Shown here piece by piece: positions 25,051 to 32,405 of a stretch of DNA of 64,000 nucleotides. The notes below the pieces were generated by a model. That model saw only the letters and a list, made by a program, of their open reading frames with translations. It searched no databases and had not been told where the DNA came from. This DNA is from G963677445 sp963678275 (GTDB taxonomy: Bacteria > Bacteroidota > Ignavibacteria > Ignavibacteriales > Melioribacteraceae): positions 4,030,001 through 4,094,000 of the forward strand of contig OY782765.1 of assembly GCA_963678275.1 (NCBI GenBank). Direction: 5' to 3'. Both the position numbers and the translations under genes were made by a program. Numbering within the stretch: position 1 is the first letter of the stretch; every line of letters starts with the position of its first letter.

Positions 25051-25407
25051 CTATTTTTCTTTATTATTAAGCAGGAATGATTCAAAACGCATAAGGGTAA
25101 TTTCGCCGTTGCCATCAAGCAGGGCCTGGCCAATTTCGTTAAGTATGATAGTCAGTTTTCCTTCACCTTCATAACGAAATATGGATTCATTTCCCTGGTA
25201 ACTTAGCAACACTCCCCAGGTGGCGGTGCCTGGCCCCCCTATATGTTTATCTCCAAGATCGATCAGATTTATAGAGCCCAGCCCGGGAACGTCGATAATT
25301 ACATTCCCCAGATCTTCGGAAAGAGTCGCCGTTTTTCCGGCCGCGACTTCCTCCTTCCCCGCTTTTACTGTATAGGCGTAATTGTTTGTTAGGGTAAGTT
25401 TGTACAT
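25051..25407 (-). CDS. Small lead protein of collar module B (unknown family)
   Basis: 118 residues, nearly identical to 20543-20902 (changes such as Ile to Val in KEEVAAGK and a different lysine-rich end). Same place, spacing and ribosome site as its twin. No recognised domain; predicted beta-rich, cytoplasmic or exported by an unknown route since no signal peptide is seen. Confidence 0.8.
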   Translation of the reverse strand: MYKLTLTNNYAYTVKAGKEEVAAGKTATLSEDLGNVIIDVPGLGSINLIDLGDKHIGGPGTATWGVLLSYQGNESIFRYEGEGKLTIILNEIGQALLDGNGEITLMRFESFLLNNKEK

Positions 25408-25572
25408 ATAACCTCCGGTTATTATTAGTATTTGGCTATTTTTTGATAAAGGCAGCCGCCATTTATCATTCTCTGTCAGAGTTTATTTGGCCAATTCCAG
25501 CATAAACAGATATCCCCGGAAGCGTTCACCTCAATAATGAACGATCTATAATAATATAATTTACTGATTAAT
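25408..25572 (-). promoter_or_regulatory. Conserved leader/promoter of module B
   Basis: Matches the module A leader almost base for base until GATTAATTCAA (25572), where the similarity ends abruptly; this marks one boundary of the duplicated segment. Contains AACGATCTATAATAATAT at 25540-25557. Confidence 0.6.
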
Positions 25573-26383
25573 TCAATACTCTATATACTATTTCTTCGTT
25601 TTATAGATATAATAAAATGGCTGCTTTTTATTGGAGCTTTATTTTTCTGACATCTAAGGATGGTTTTCCCCTCGGTTCTTCCGTTTATCGGGGCGCGCGA
25701 TTCTTTTTCTCTTTTCTTCCGAGAAATCCCGCACGCGAAATATTTAACGCGGACGACTACCCGGCGCGCGATCAATCCCTTCCCAATTCTTGACGCGTCG
25801 CGTCAGTAATTGAGGGAGATAAAACAGACCTGTCTTTAATACTCTGAATTTTCCCCGGGCAGAGCCTGCGGAAAACATCCTTAAGGGGAAGAGTTTCCAT
25901 ATCTTCAGCAAACCTTAGTTTGGAGTATGGAGAAAAACAGAAACATCTCAACATAATTCAAAAGTGTTTCACTATCTGTTTTATTTCGGCAGGGATTCTT
26001 TTCCAAAGCATTCTGTCCGGAATACACTTCCTTTTCAGCATAGCTTGTCCGGGAAATCTTATCATATATTTAGCTTTGAAGTCAAATTTTTATTTCATCA
26101 ATTCCGAAGGGATGAGATGATTGTAGAATAGGAATATGGACCACTCAACAAATCCCGGCAGGGGTGACATAATTCCTCTTTATTACAATGCGTTTGACCT
26201 GTTATTATTTCACCCTTTCAGGGTTGGATAATATGGTTGATTGATTCAATTTCTATAATCCTGTCATCCCTTCGGGATTTCTATAGTCGAAATTTATTTC
26301 GGTAAGATCCCTTATTTAATTTTAAGCGGGCAAAACATTTTAAAGGAAAATCTTATATAGAACTCACCTGAAAAAGTCAGAAC

Positions 26384-26560
26384 AGAAAGAGATTTATGGA
26401 TTAAAAATAGCGGCCTGACTATCGGCAACATGTTATTAGCAGGCTTTTTTGACAAATTTTTCTTTCCGGATTATCCTCAACATGTTAATGTTAGTGTGGT
26501 GATAAGAGCCTAAATTTTCCCCAAACAGAGCTTGAGGAAAACGCCTTAAAGGGGAACATT
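26384..26560 (+). repeat. AACATGTTG dispersed repeat, copy c (partial)
   Basis: One core unit: TTTATGGATTAAAAATAGCG, GGCCTGACTATCGGCAACAT, GGATTATCCTCAACATGTT and GATAAGAGCCTAAATTTTCC. Close to the first unit at 21639-21790. Confidence 0.7.
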
Positions 26561-26756
26561 TGTAAGTATATCCGAAACAATCGGAATATCCCCCGCCGGA
26601 AGTAATGGCACTAAGATTGTGAAACGAAAGGAATATTGCGCGAATATAGTTATTCCCCTATATTAATATTACTTATTATTTATTTTTCTATTAAGTATTA
26701 ATTAATATGATAACATTAGTTAACTAACCTATTGTTATTAAACTCTTTACAAACTC

Positions 26757-26837
26757 ACCCCAACCCCTCTCCTTATCAAGGAGAGGGGCTTTTAAAGTCC
26801 CTCCCCTTACTAAGGGGAGGGATTTAGGGTGGGGTTG
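26757..26837. repeat. Nested G/C-rich hairpins
   Basis: ACCCCAACCCCTCTCCTT ... AGGAGAGGGG, then CTCCCCTTA ... TAAGGGGAG ... GGGTGGGGTT, so two inner hairpins sit inside an outer inverted repeat. A common type of intergenic repeat; no gene around it. Confidence 0.55.
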
Positions 26838-26909
26838 GAATACCAGGAAAACACTAAAAATACTCTATTTTTGCTCTATGTTAGTACCATTACTGCCGGC
26901 CCCAGAGGG

Positions 26910-27130
26910 ATGCTCCTGGCGAGGGGGTGAATTCAAAGTGTTTTTCTTTGAAGACGGGGGAGGACTATCCTTGAGCTAACCGATAACTTTTCTTTTTCTG
27001 ACTCTATCAGCTTATGGATTCAGAATCGCGACCTGACTATCGGCAACATGTTATTAGCAGGCTTTTTGACAAATTTTACTCCCTAAATTATCCTCAATAT
27101 GTTGGCGTTAGTGTGGTGATAAGAGTCTGA
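26910..27130 (+). repeat. AACATGTTG dispersed repeat, copy d (partial)
   Basis: Contains GAAGACGGGGGAGGACTATC, ATAACTTTTCTTTTTCTGAC and the core with CTCAATATGTTGGCGTTAG. Same order as copy a at 21520-21760 without the duplicated core. Confidence 0.7.
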
Positions 27131-27147
27131 AAATTACCGGAGAAATA

Positions 27148-27187
27148 AATAAAAATAATTCCTCCTCCCTGTCACAGGAGGAGGAAT
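27148..27187 (-). terminator. Terminator of collar module C
   Basis: Stem ATTCCTCCTCC/GGAGGAGGAAT with an 8-nt loop (27158-27187). On the minus strand it is followed by ATTATTTTTATTTATTTC, a good T-tract. It lies 27 bases past the stop codon of the last collar gene. Confidence 0.8.
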
Positions 27188-27213
27188 AAAGTATTTTTAG
27201 TAATGTTTATGTT

Positions 27214-27804
27214 TTAACTTCTTGGGGGGTAATTTCCTTCCACGCAGATGATAAAATTGACGCATAAAGAAGGCTGGACAAGAGGTATCTTTTGACCGCC
27301 GCCGGCCGATTCTACTGTCACCTGGTAATCAGCGGCTTTCGTTATCTCAACATCCACACCTCCCATATCGGCATTCCCTGAATCATAATAAATCGGGGCG
27401 GCTGAAGGAGAGGGGCCGAAATAGCGGTTTTCAGGATCGGTATTTCCGGCGCCAAAACCTTTATAACATTTTTGAACAGCCGATGCTGTATATTCGGCAT
27501 GTGTCAGAATTGCCTCATGATTGTGGGGCCATATTGTCTCAAGAGGTATCTCGTCTTTTTCATAACCTATCATTCCTCCTATTTTCCAGGCGGGGCCGCC
27601 ATTCGGAAGAGCGCCCCAGGGAACCCTTCCTCTTAAATCGGGCAATTTAAATGTTGATCTTCCATCCCCTCCAAAAATATTTGAAATTACTGAAAAAAGT
27701 TGAGCGTATCCGCTAATCTGCAGTTCCTGCCCCTCGCATGACATCCATTTTTTCGGGGCATAATCCGCGCCAAACATTCTTACTTCTCCAATATATCCTT
27801 CCAT
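27214..27804 (-). CDS. Phage-tail-collar (MdpB-like) protein, module C gene 3
   Basis: 196 residues. Collar domain WMSCEGQELQISGYAQLFSV and FKLPDLRGRVPWGAL; the histidine region is IWPHNHEA. It then has QKCYKGFGAGNTDPENRYFG and ends VNFIICVEGNYPPRS. More divergent than the A/B genes but with the same 196-198 residue plan. It is the last gene of module C and is followed by a terminator. Confidence 0.84.
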   Translation of the reverse strand: MEGYIGEVRMFGADYAPKKWMSCEGQELQISGYAQLFSVISNIFGGDGRSTFKLPDLRGRVPWGALPNGGPAWKIGGMIGYEKDEIPLETIWPHNHEAILTHAEYTASAVQKCYKGFGAGNTDPENRYFGPSPSAAPIYYDSGNADMGGVDVEITKAADYQVTVESAGGGQKIPLVQPSLCVNFIICVEGNYPPRS

Positions 27805-27879
27805 ATTTCCTCCAGATATTTATCTAAATTATTTTTTTTCGGTTTTCTTCATTTGCCCGGTATCATTCCGCGGCAAGGT

Positions 27880-28473
27880 TTAATTCCTTGGAGGCCAGTT
27901 GCCATCAATACAAATGATGAAATTTACACATAAGGAAGGCTGCATTATCGAAAACATCCCACCATTGCCTGTTTCTTCCAAAGTAAGGCTGTAATTGCCT
28001 GTTCTGGTAACCTCAATATCCATTGAACCCATGTCAATACTATCGGTATCATAATAAATTGGTTCAGTTGAAGGCGAGGGTCCCGCGAAACGATTTTCAG
28101 GATCGGTATTTCCGGATCCCATACCCTTGAAACATTTCGGTTTGGCGACGCCTGAATATTGCGGGGGATATATATTCGTCACATGTGTATGAGCAGGCAT
28201 ATTTTCCAGCGGTATTCTTGTTTCTTCCCAGCCTTTCTTCTCTCCGAGATGGTTCTCCGAAAGACCCGGCCCCTGGCCAAGGCCATAGGGAATTCTGCCT
28301 CTGAAATCAGGCACCTTAAATTTCACATATCCGTCCCCTCCATAAGTTACCCCTATCAAAGCGAAGAGAGGTGAGTATTCAGCGATATTTAATTCACCCC
28401 CCTGGCAAAACATCCAGTTTCTCGGGGCGTATGTTCCGCTGAACATTCTTATTTCAGCAAGATATCCGTCCAT
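27880..28473 (-). CDS. Phage-tail-collar (MdpB-like) protein, module C gene 2
   Basis: 197 residues. Collar domain NWMFCQGGELNIAEYSPLFA and FKVPDFRGRIPYGLG; MPAHTHVT; PKCFKGMGSGNTDPENRFAG; end VNFIICIDGNWPPRN. The usual CxGQ is CQGG here. The start is preceded by CCAGGAG. Confidence 0.84.
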   Translation of the reverse strand: MDGYLAEIRMFSGTYAPRNWMFCQGGELNIAEYSPLFALIGVTYGGDGYVKFKVPDFRGRIPYGLGQGPGLSENHLGEKKGWEETRIPLENMPAHTHVTNIYPPQYSGVAKPKCFKGMGSGNTDPENRFAGPSPSTEPIYYDTDSIDMGSMDIEVTRTGNYSLTLEETGNGGMFSIMQPSLCVNFIICIDGNWPPRN

Positions 28474-28564
28474 AAATTTTCTCCTGGTTTATTCTTAATA
28501 TTTTTCCATTCATTTAATTTTTACCTGTTCCGGCTGACCCGGGACGCTGAAAAAATCTGTCATT

Positions 28565-29158
28565 TCAGTTTCTCGGAGGCCAGGTGCCTCTGACACAGAT
28601 AATAAAATTCAGACCGGTTATGGGCTGAAATACTTCAAAGAGGGTTCCGCAATGAGTATTTTCGACATCAACACTATAATCGCCTGATTTTGTTACTTCC
28701 ACATTGGCTGATCGCATATACGCGTTTTCCGAATCATAATAAATCGGCGCGGTTGCCGGCGAGGTTCCGGGATATCGGCCTTCCGGATCAGTATTGCCCG
28801 CGGCAAATCCCTTATAACCCCGCTGTTTCGCCGTACCTGTAAAAGGGGGAGGTGTAACTGTAGCTGCGTGTGTGTGAGGGGGAATGCAGTTATATGGTAT
28901 TTCGATTGCTATATCTCCATAGTATTCTCCCAGGGTATTAGGACTGAGATCGATTCCTGTTCCATGCCCGAGGGGAACCCTGTTTGTGAAATCGGGTAGT
29001 TTAAATGTTGTGGAACCGTCGCCTCCATATATATTGCCAATAAGTGCAAATAAAGCGGGATTTTCAGTGACCTGCAGCTCCTGCCCGAGGCATAACATCC
29101 AGTTCCGCGGAGCGAAGTTCCCCGCGAAGATTCTTACTTCACCATAATATCCATCCAT
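28565..29158 (-). CDS. Phage-tail-collar (MdpB-like) protein, module C gene 1
   Basis: 197 residues. Collar domain NWMLCLGQELQVTENPALFA and FKLPDFTNRVPLGHG; the usual DLRGR is DFTNR here. IPPHTHAA follows; the C-terminal motif lacks the usual cysteine (KQRGYKGFAAGNTDPEGRYP). It ends LNFIICVRGTWPPRN. Starts 34 bases after the lead gene. Confidence 0.84.
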   Translation of the reverse strand: MDGYYGEVRIFAGNFAPRNWMLCLGQELQVTENPALFALIGNIYGGDGSTTFKLPDFTNRVPLGHGTGIDLSPNTLGEYYGDIAIEIPYNCIPPHTHAATVTPPPFTGTAKQRGYKGFAAGNTDPEGRYPGTSPATAPIYYDSENAYMRSANVEVTKSGDYSVDVENTHCGTLFEVFQPITGLNFIICVRGTWPPRN

Positions 29159-29192
29159 GTTTCCTCCAGGTATTATTTATTCTTCAGTTCTT

Positions 29193-29552
29193 TTATTTTG
29201 TTTTTGGTTCATTGAGCAAAAAGGAATCAAAGCGCATGAGGGTAATATCTCCTTCTCCTGTCACCTCAGCCTGTCCTATATCGGTAAGAGTTATTCTTAA
29301 ATTCCCCTCTCCCTCATACCGGTAGATACACTCATTTCCCTGGTAGCTGAGGAGAACACCCCGGGGTTTTGTGCTGGGTCCGCCCAGGTGTTTTTCTCCA
29401 AGATCAAGTAAATTAAGACTTCCGAGTCCGGGTATGGTGAGAATAATATTACCCAGGTTTTCTGTGATCTCAAATGTTTCGCCCGCGGCAATTTCTTTTT
29501 TGCCGGCAATAACAGTGTAAGAATAATTATTTGTTACGGTCAGATTGTACAT
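29193..29552 (-). CDS. Small lead protein of collar module C (unknown family)
   Basis: 119 residues, a clear but more distant paralogue of the module A and B lead proteins. Shared positions include YxLTxTNNYxYTVxAGKxEIAAG, ENLGNI, GLGSLNLLDLGEKHLGGP, GVLLSYQGNE and ITLMRFDSFLL. Conservation across three diverged modules shows that the gene is maintained by selection with the collar genes. GGAGG lies before the ATG. Confidence 0.8.
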   Translation of the reverse strand: MYNLTVTNNYSYTVIAGKKEIAAGETFEITENLGNIILTIPGLGSLNLLDLGEKHLGGPSTKPRGVLLSYQGNECIYRYEGEGNLRITLTDIGQAEVTGEGDITLMRFDSFLLNEPKTK

Positions 29553-29700
29553 GAATACCTCCGGTTATTATGTTTGCTATATTTAGCAGGCTTCAGCCTG
29601 TTATAGTTCTTTCTTTTTAACCTGCAGACATTTTCCCCGGATGCATCAGCCCCCAGAATGCAACGATCTATAATAATATTTTATTATAATAAATTCAACC
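29553..29700 (-). promoter_or_regulatory. Conserved leader/promoter of module C
   Basis: Less similar overall to the A and B leaders, but AACGATCTATAATAATAT (29662-29679), the adjacent CCCCGGATGCATCAG box and AATTCAACCCTTAT are kept at the same distance from the lead gene. The selective conservation marks the functional core. Confidence 0.6.
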
Positions 29701-29779
29701 CTTATTTTAATAACTATTCACTTAAGAGCTATTTTTTATGGAAATATGATATTTTAACTGAACCGGGGGAGTGAGAATT

Positions 29780-29829
29780 GGGAATTAGGAATTGGGAATG
29801 TGGAATTAGGAATGTGGAATTAGGAATTA
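29780..29829 (+). repeat. Heptamer tract GGAATTA/GGAATGT
   Basis: Seven imperfect 7-bp units. The reverse complement of the same heptamer (TAATTCC) forms the perfect tract at 42911-42980. Confidence 0.7.
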
Positions 29830-30317
29830 ATCCGTAAGCAGTTAAATTCTACGCAATATGGCAGGAAATTTCAATTAATAATTAATAATGTACAATGAAC
29901 AATTAACAAGACAATTGAAAAATATTACATGAGCTCAAAAATTTTTTGTAAAATGATGATTTTTTTGATGGGTGAATTTCTCTCTTAAAAAACAAAGAAC
30001 CTGATTCTTTAATCTTTTAACCTTAGTAGCAATGGCAAACCCACAATAATTTGAACCTTATTGCCTTTTTTACCGGGGCATTTTATCCCGTGGATTTCGA
30101 GGATTTGCGTTGAAAAAACAGCCAGTAAATCACCAAAGCGCCAAATCCAATATATTTTCTTGAATAAGAATCCCGAAAGGGATTCAATATGAATAGCCCC
30201 GGGCTGCGGAAGAAGAGAGCTGCCCGGGGTAAAGAGAAAAAAATGCGATAAGACCCTGAAGGGGTCGAATATAACTCTCATGTGCAGAAAAAATATTATC
30301 TCTCAGATATAATTTTA

Positions 30318-30462
30318 TGCTGGTTGTTAATATTCGACGCCTTCAGCGTCGCAGGTGATATTTGTCTGATAAAACCACCGGATAACATCCGGGGCTATTC
30401 AATTCGACTCCGTTCGGAGTCGATTATTCCGTAAGGAGTTAAATCCTGCGCAAAATGGCAAG
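30318..30462 (+). repeat. Multi-hairpin dispersed repeat, copy 1
   Basis: TTGTTAATATTCGACGCCTT, hairpin GACGCCTTCAGCGTC, GATATTTGTCTGATAAAACC, CCGGATAACATCCGG and hairpin GACTCCGTTCGGAGTC, ending CAAAATGGCAAG. An inverted copy lies at 47925-48090 with the same order of hairpins. Confidence 0.7.
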
Positions 30463-30617
30463 ATTTTTCATGAACACAGCCGGTTGTTGAGCGGAGTCGA
30501 AACCAGAGGCGGTAGCTTCGACTCCGCTCAGCTACCGGACAGGTTCAGTGTTTCCGGCTTTGCCAGTTTATGATTACGAATTATTCTACGGATTTAATTT
30601 TTTCAGGCGCTGCCGGT

Positions 30618-31211
30618 TTATGAATGAGGAGGATAAATGCCATCCACACAAATCATATAATTGAGTACGAGTGATGGCTGCATATTATCATGATCCAGTC
30701 CTCCGCCATAATCTTCAGTAACACTGGTCTGTGAATTACTCATTGAAAGTGTGACAGGAAAAGGCCCCATTGTTTTATTAGGAACGCTTGAATAAATATT
30801 CATACCGGCCGGAGATGGTCCCGGATAGTTTCCTTCGGGAGAGGTCTGATCACCGGCAAAACCAACGTAACATTCCGGTTCTATGAGTCCTGTCATCTGG
30901 AGAGGGCCAACTTTAAATAAATGACTATGGGCTGGAATATTACTTGCATCCAGTGTAATTGTTTCTTCCCCGATCTTCTGACTAAATATCCGGCTGGTAA
31001 GTCCGGGTCCCTGACCCGCGTGGACAGGTACTCTCCCCCTTAAATCGGGCAGGGCGAACGTGCTTCTGCCATTACCGCCGAATCGGTCGCCGATCAGGGA
31101 AAACAGGGCCGGAAAACTTGATGTGGCTAATATTTGTCCGTTACAAAACATCCAGTCGGGTGTTTCATAAGTAAAGGTTACAAGTTTTATTTCTCCTGTG
31201 AATGCTTCCAT
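30618..31211 (-). CDS. Lone divergent phage-tail-collar (MdpB-like) protein
   Basis: 197 residues. Collar domain WMFCNGQILATSSFPALFSL and FALPDLRGRVPVHAG; IPAHSHLF; PECYVGFAGDQTSPEGNYPG; end LNYMICVDGIYPPHS. It is closer to the common MdpB family form (TSPEGNYP) than the modules, which share TDPE(N/G)(R/K)Y. It has no lead gene and no AACGATCTATAATAATAT block, and may be the ancestral type. Confidence 0.84.
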   Translation of the reverse strand: MEAFTGEIKLVTFTYETPDWMFCNGQILATSSFPALFSLIGDRFGGNGRSTFALPDLRGRVPVHAGQGPGLTSRIFSQKIGEETITLDASNIPAHSHLFKVGPLQMTGLIEPECYVGFAGDQTSPEGNYPGPSPAGMNIYSSVPNKTMGPFPVTLSMSNSQTSVTEDYGGGLDHDNMQPSLVLNYMICVDGIYPPHS

Positions 31212-31556
31212 ACTCTTCCTTTTTTATTTTTTTGAGGTGATTTTTCTGTTATATCAGGATTTTATCCTGGTATTATTGTCTACCTGAATAAAACGATCAG
31301 ACAGATATTAAAAGTTCATAATCATACCCAATGTCTTAGTAACGTTTCTTTCTCTGTCAAAAACTAAAAACGTTTGTAATATCACCTCTTTTTTGTAGAT
31401 TGAGTATTGATTTTAACTACATACTATTATCCGGTTGAATAGATTAAGCGGGCATGAAACCAAGAATAACAACTGACAAATTATGCCCCCGGAATAAAAG
31501 GAAATAATGAGATTAAATAATTTTAATTTTATCAGGCAAATAGCAGGAGCACGGTT
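31212..31556. other. Divergent intergenic region
   Basis: 345 bases between the lone collar gene (minus) and the VOC gene (plus), so it should contain both promoters. A short hairpin ATCAGGATTTTATCCTGGTA lies at about 31255-31274. Nothing else recognised. Confidence 0.45.
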
Positions 31557-32012
31557 ATGGGAATAATCGCCAGGTTCTCTCATATAAATCTTATTGCTGA
31601 AGACTGGAAAGCTTTAATGGAATTTTATATAAAGGTATTCGGATGTATTCCTGTTTTTCCGGAGCGGAATCTTTCAGGGGAGGAGATTGAAAAAATCACA
31701 GGTATCAAAAATGTCAGAATAACCGGAATGCATCTTCGACTTCCCGGCGCCGGTCAGATGGGGCCAACCCTCGAAATATTTCAATACTCGCCTGAAGAAA
31801 AAAAAGATTCTAAACCTGTAAACAGAAACGGATTTGCCCATATAGCTTTTGATGTGCATGATGTTGAAGAAACCCTGGCTAAAATTATTGAACATGGAGG
31901 AGGACAGGTCGGAGAAGTTGTAAAGCTGACCATAGAGGGAAAAGGAACTTCAACCTATGTTTACGCCCGTGATAGTGAAGATAATATTATAGAATTAAAA
32001 AGTCTGGCTTAA
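31557..32012 (+). CDS. VOC superfamily (glyoxalase/bleomycin resistance-like) protein
   Basis: 151 residues with two beta-alpha-beta-beta-beta modules. The first begins ARFSHINLIAEDWKALMEFY, the second NGFAHIAFDVHDVEETL, ending DSEDNIIELKSLA. Ligand candidates are His9, Glu near residue 75 (LEIFQY), His near residue 98 and the final Glu, as in metal-binding VOC enzymes. The substrate is unknown. AGGAG nine bases before the ATG supports the start. Convergent with the response regulator gene. Confidence 0.87.
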   Translation: MGIIARFSHINLIAEDWKALMEFYIKVFGCIPVFPERNLSGEEIEKITGIKNVRITGMHLRLPGAGQMGPTLEIFQYSPEEKKDSKPVNRNGFAHIAFDVHDVEETLAKIIEHGGGQVGEVVKLTIEGKGTSTYVYARDSEDNIIELKSLA

Positions 32013-32035
32013 AGCTTGGTTTTTTATTTATTATT

Positions 32036-32401
32036 TTATTTTTTATCAAGTGTTTCCGCGATAACAGATAGCAGATGTTTCATTTTGAATGGTTTGGTAA
32101 TATATGCTTTTGCCCCCACTTTTAATCCCTCTTCAATATCCTGCCTGCCTGCTCTTGCCGATAAAAATATCACCGGAATGGCATTCAATTCCTTTTTTTT
32201 CATTTCCCTTAAAAGTTCAAAACCGCTCATACCGGGCATCATTACATCCGCCAGAATCAGATCAGGTTTAACCTCTGTTATCATATTCAAAGCTTTTAAC
32301 GAATCGGTCGAAGATATCATTTCATATCCGAATGGAGTAAGAATATCATTCAGAATTGAATGCATCTCCCGGTTATCATCGATAAGAAGTATTTTTTTCA
32401 T
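32036..32401 (-). CDS. Single-domain response regulator (CheY-like)
   Basis: 121 residues, a receiver domain only. The acidic pocket is Asp8/Asp9 (LIDDN), the phosphoacceptor Asp52 (ILADVMMPG), Ser81 (FLSAR) and Lys103 (ITKPF). It starts 4 bases after the stop of the upstream sensor kinase, which has no receiver domain of its own, so it is that kinase's probable phosphorylation partner. With no output domain it must act by protein-protein contact or pass phosphate on. Confidence 0.93.
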   Translation of the reverse strand: MKKILLIDDNREMHSILNDILTPFGYEMISSTDSLKALNMITEVKPDLILADVMMPGMSGFELLREMKKKELNAIPVIFLSARAGRQDIEEGLKVGAKAYITKPFKMKHLLSVIAETLDKK

Positions 32402-32405
32402 TATA

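Larger units (their letters stand above)
25573..27147. other. Repeat-rich region between modules B and C
   Basis: No gene. It carries AACATGTTG-family copies (26384-26560, 26910-27130), a G+C-rich double hairpin (26757-26837) and unique AT-rich DNA. A 66-codon frame at 25920-26120 has no supporting feature. Confidence 0.6.
29701..30617. other. Repeat-bearing region between module C and the lone collar gene
   Basis: No gene. It contains degenerate GGAATTA heptamers (29780-29829), words of the 370-bp repeat (30000-30060), a G+C hairpin around 30180-30230 and the multi-hairpin repeat 30318-30462. Confidence 0.6.

Noticed and set aside
25920..26120. 66-codon hydrophobic plus-strand frame
   Set aside because: It lies in repeat-rich intergenic DNA without a ribosome site or a relative elsewhere. 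The hydrophobic character follows from AT-rich sequence.
17746..31211. Collar genes as a prophage or tailocin
   Set aside because: No other structural, lysis, packaging or integration gene is present anywhere in the window, and the array is organised in repeated modules with their own leader.
17746..31211. Diversity-generating retroelement acting on collar genes
   Set aside because: No reverse transcriptase, accessory protein or template repeat with adenine-biased changes was seen. Variation between copies fits duplication and conversion.
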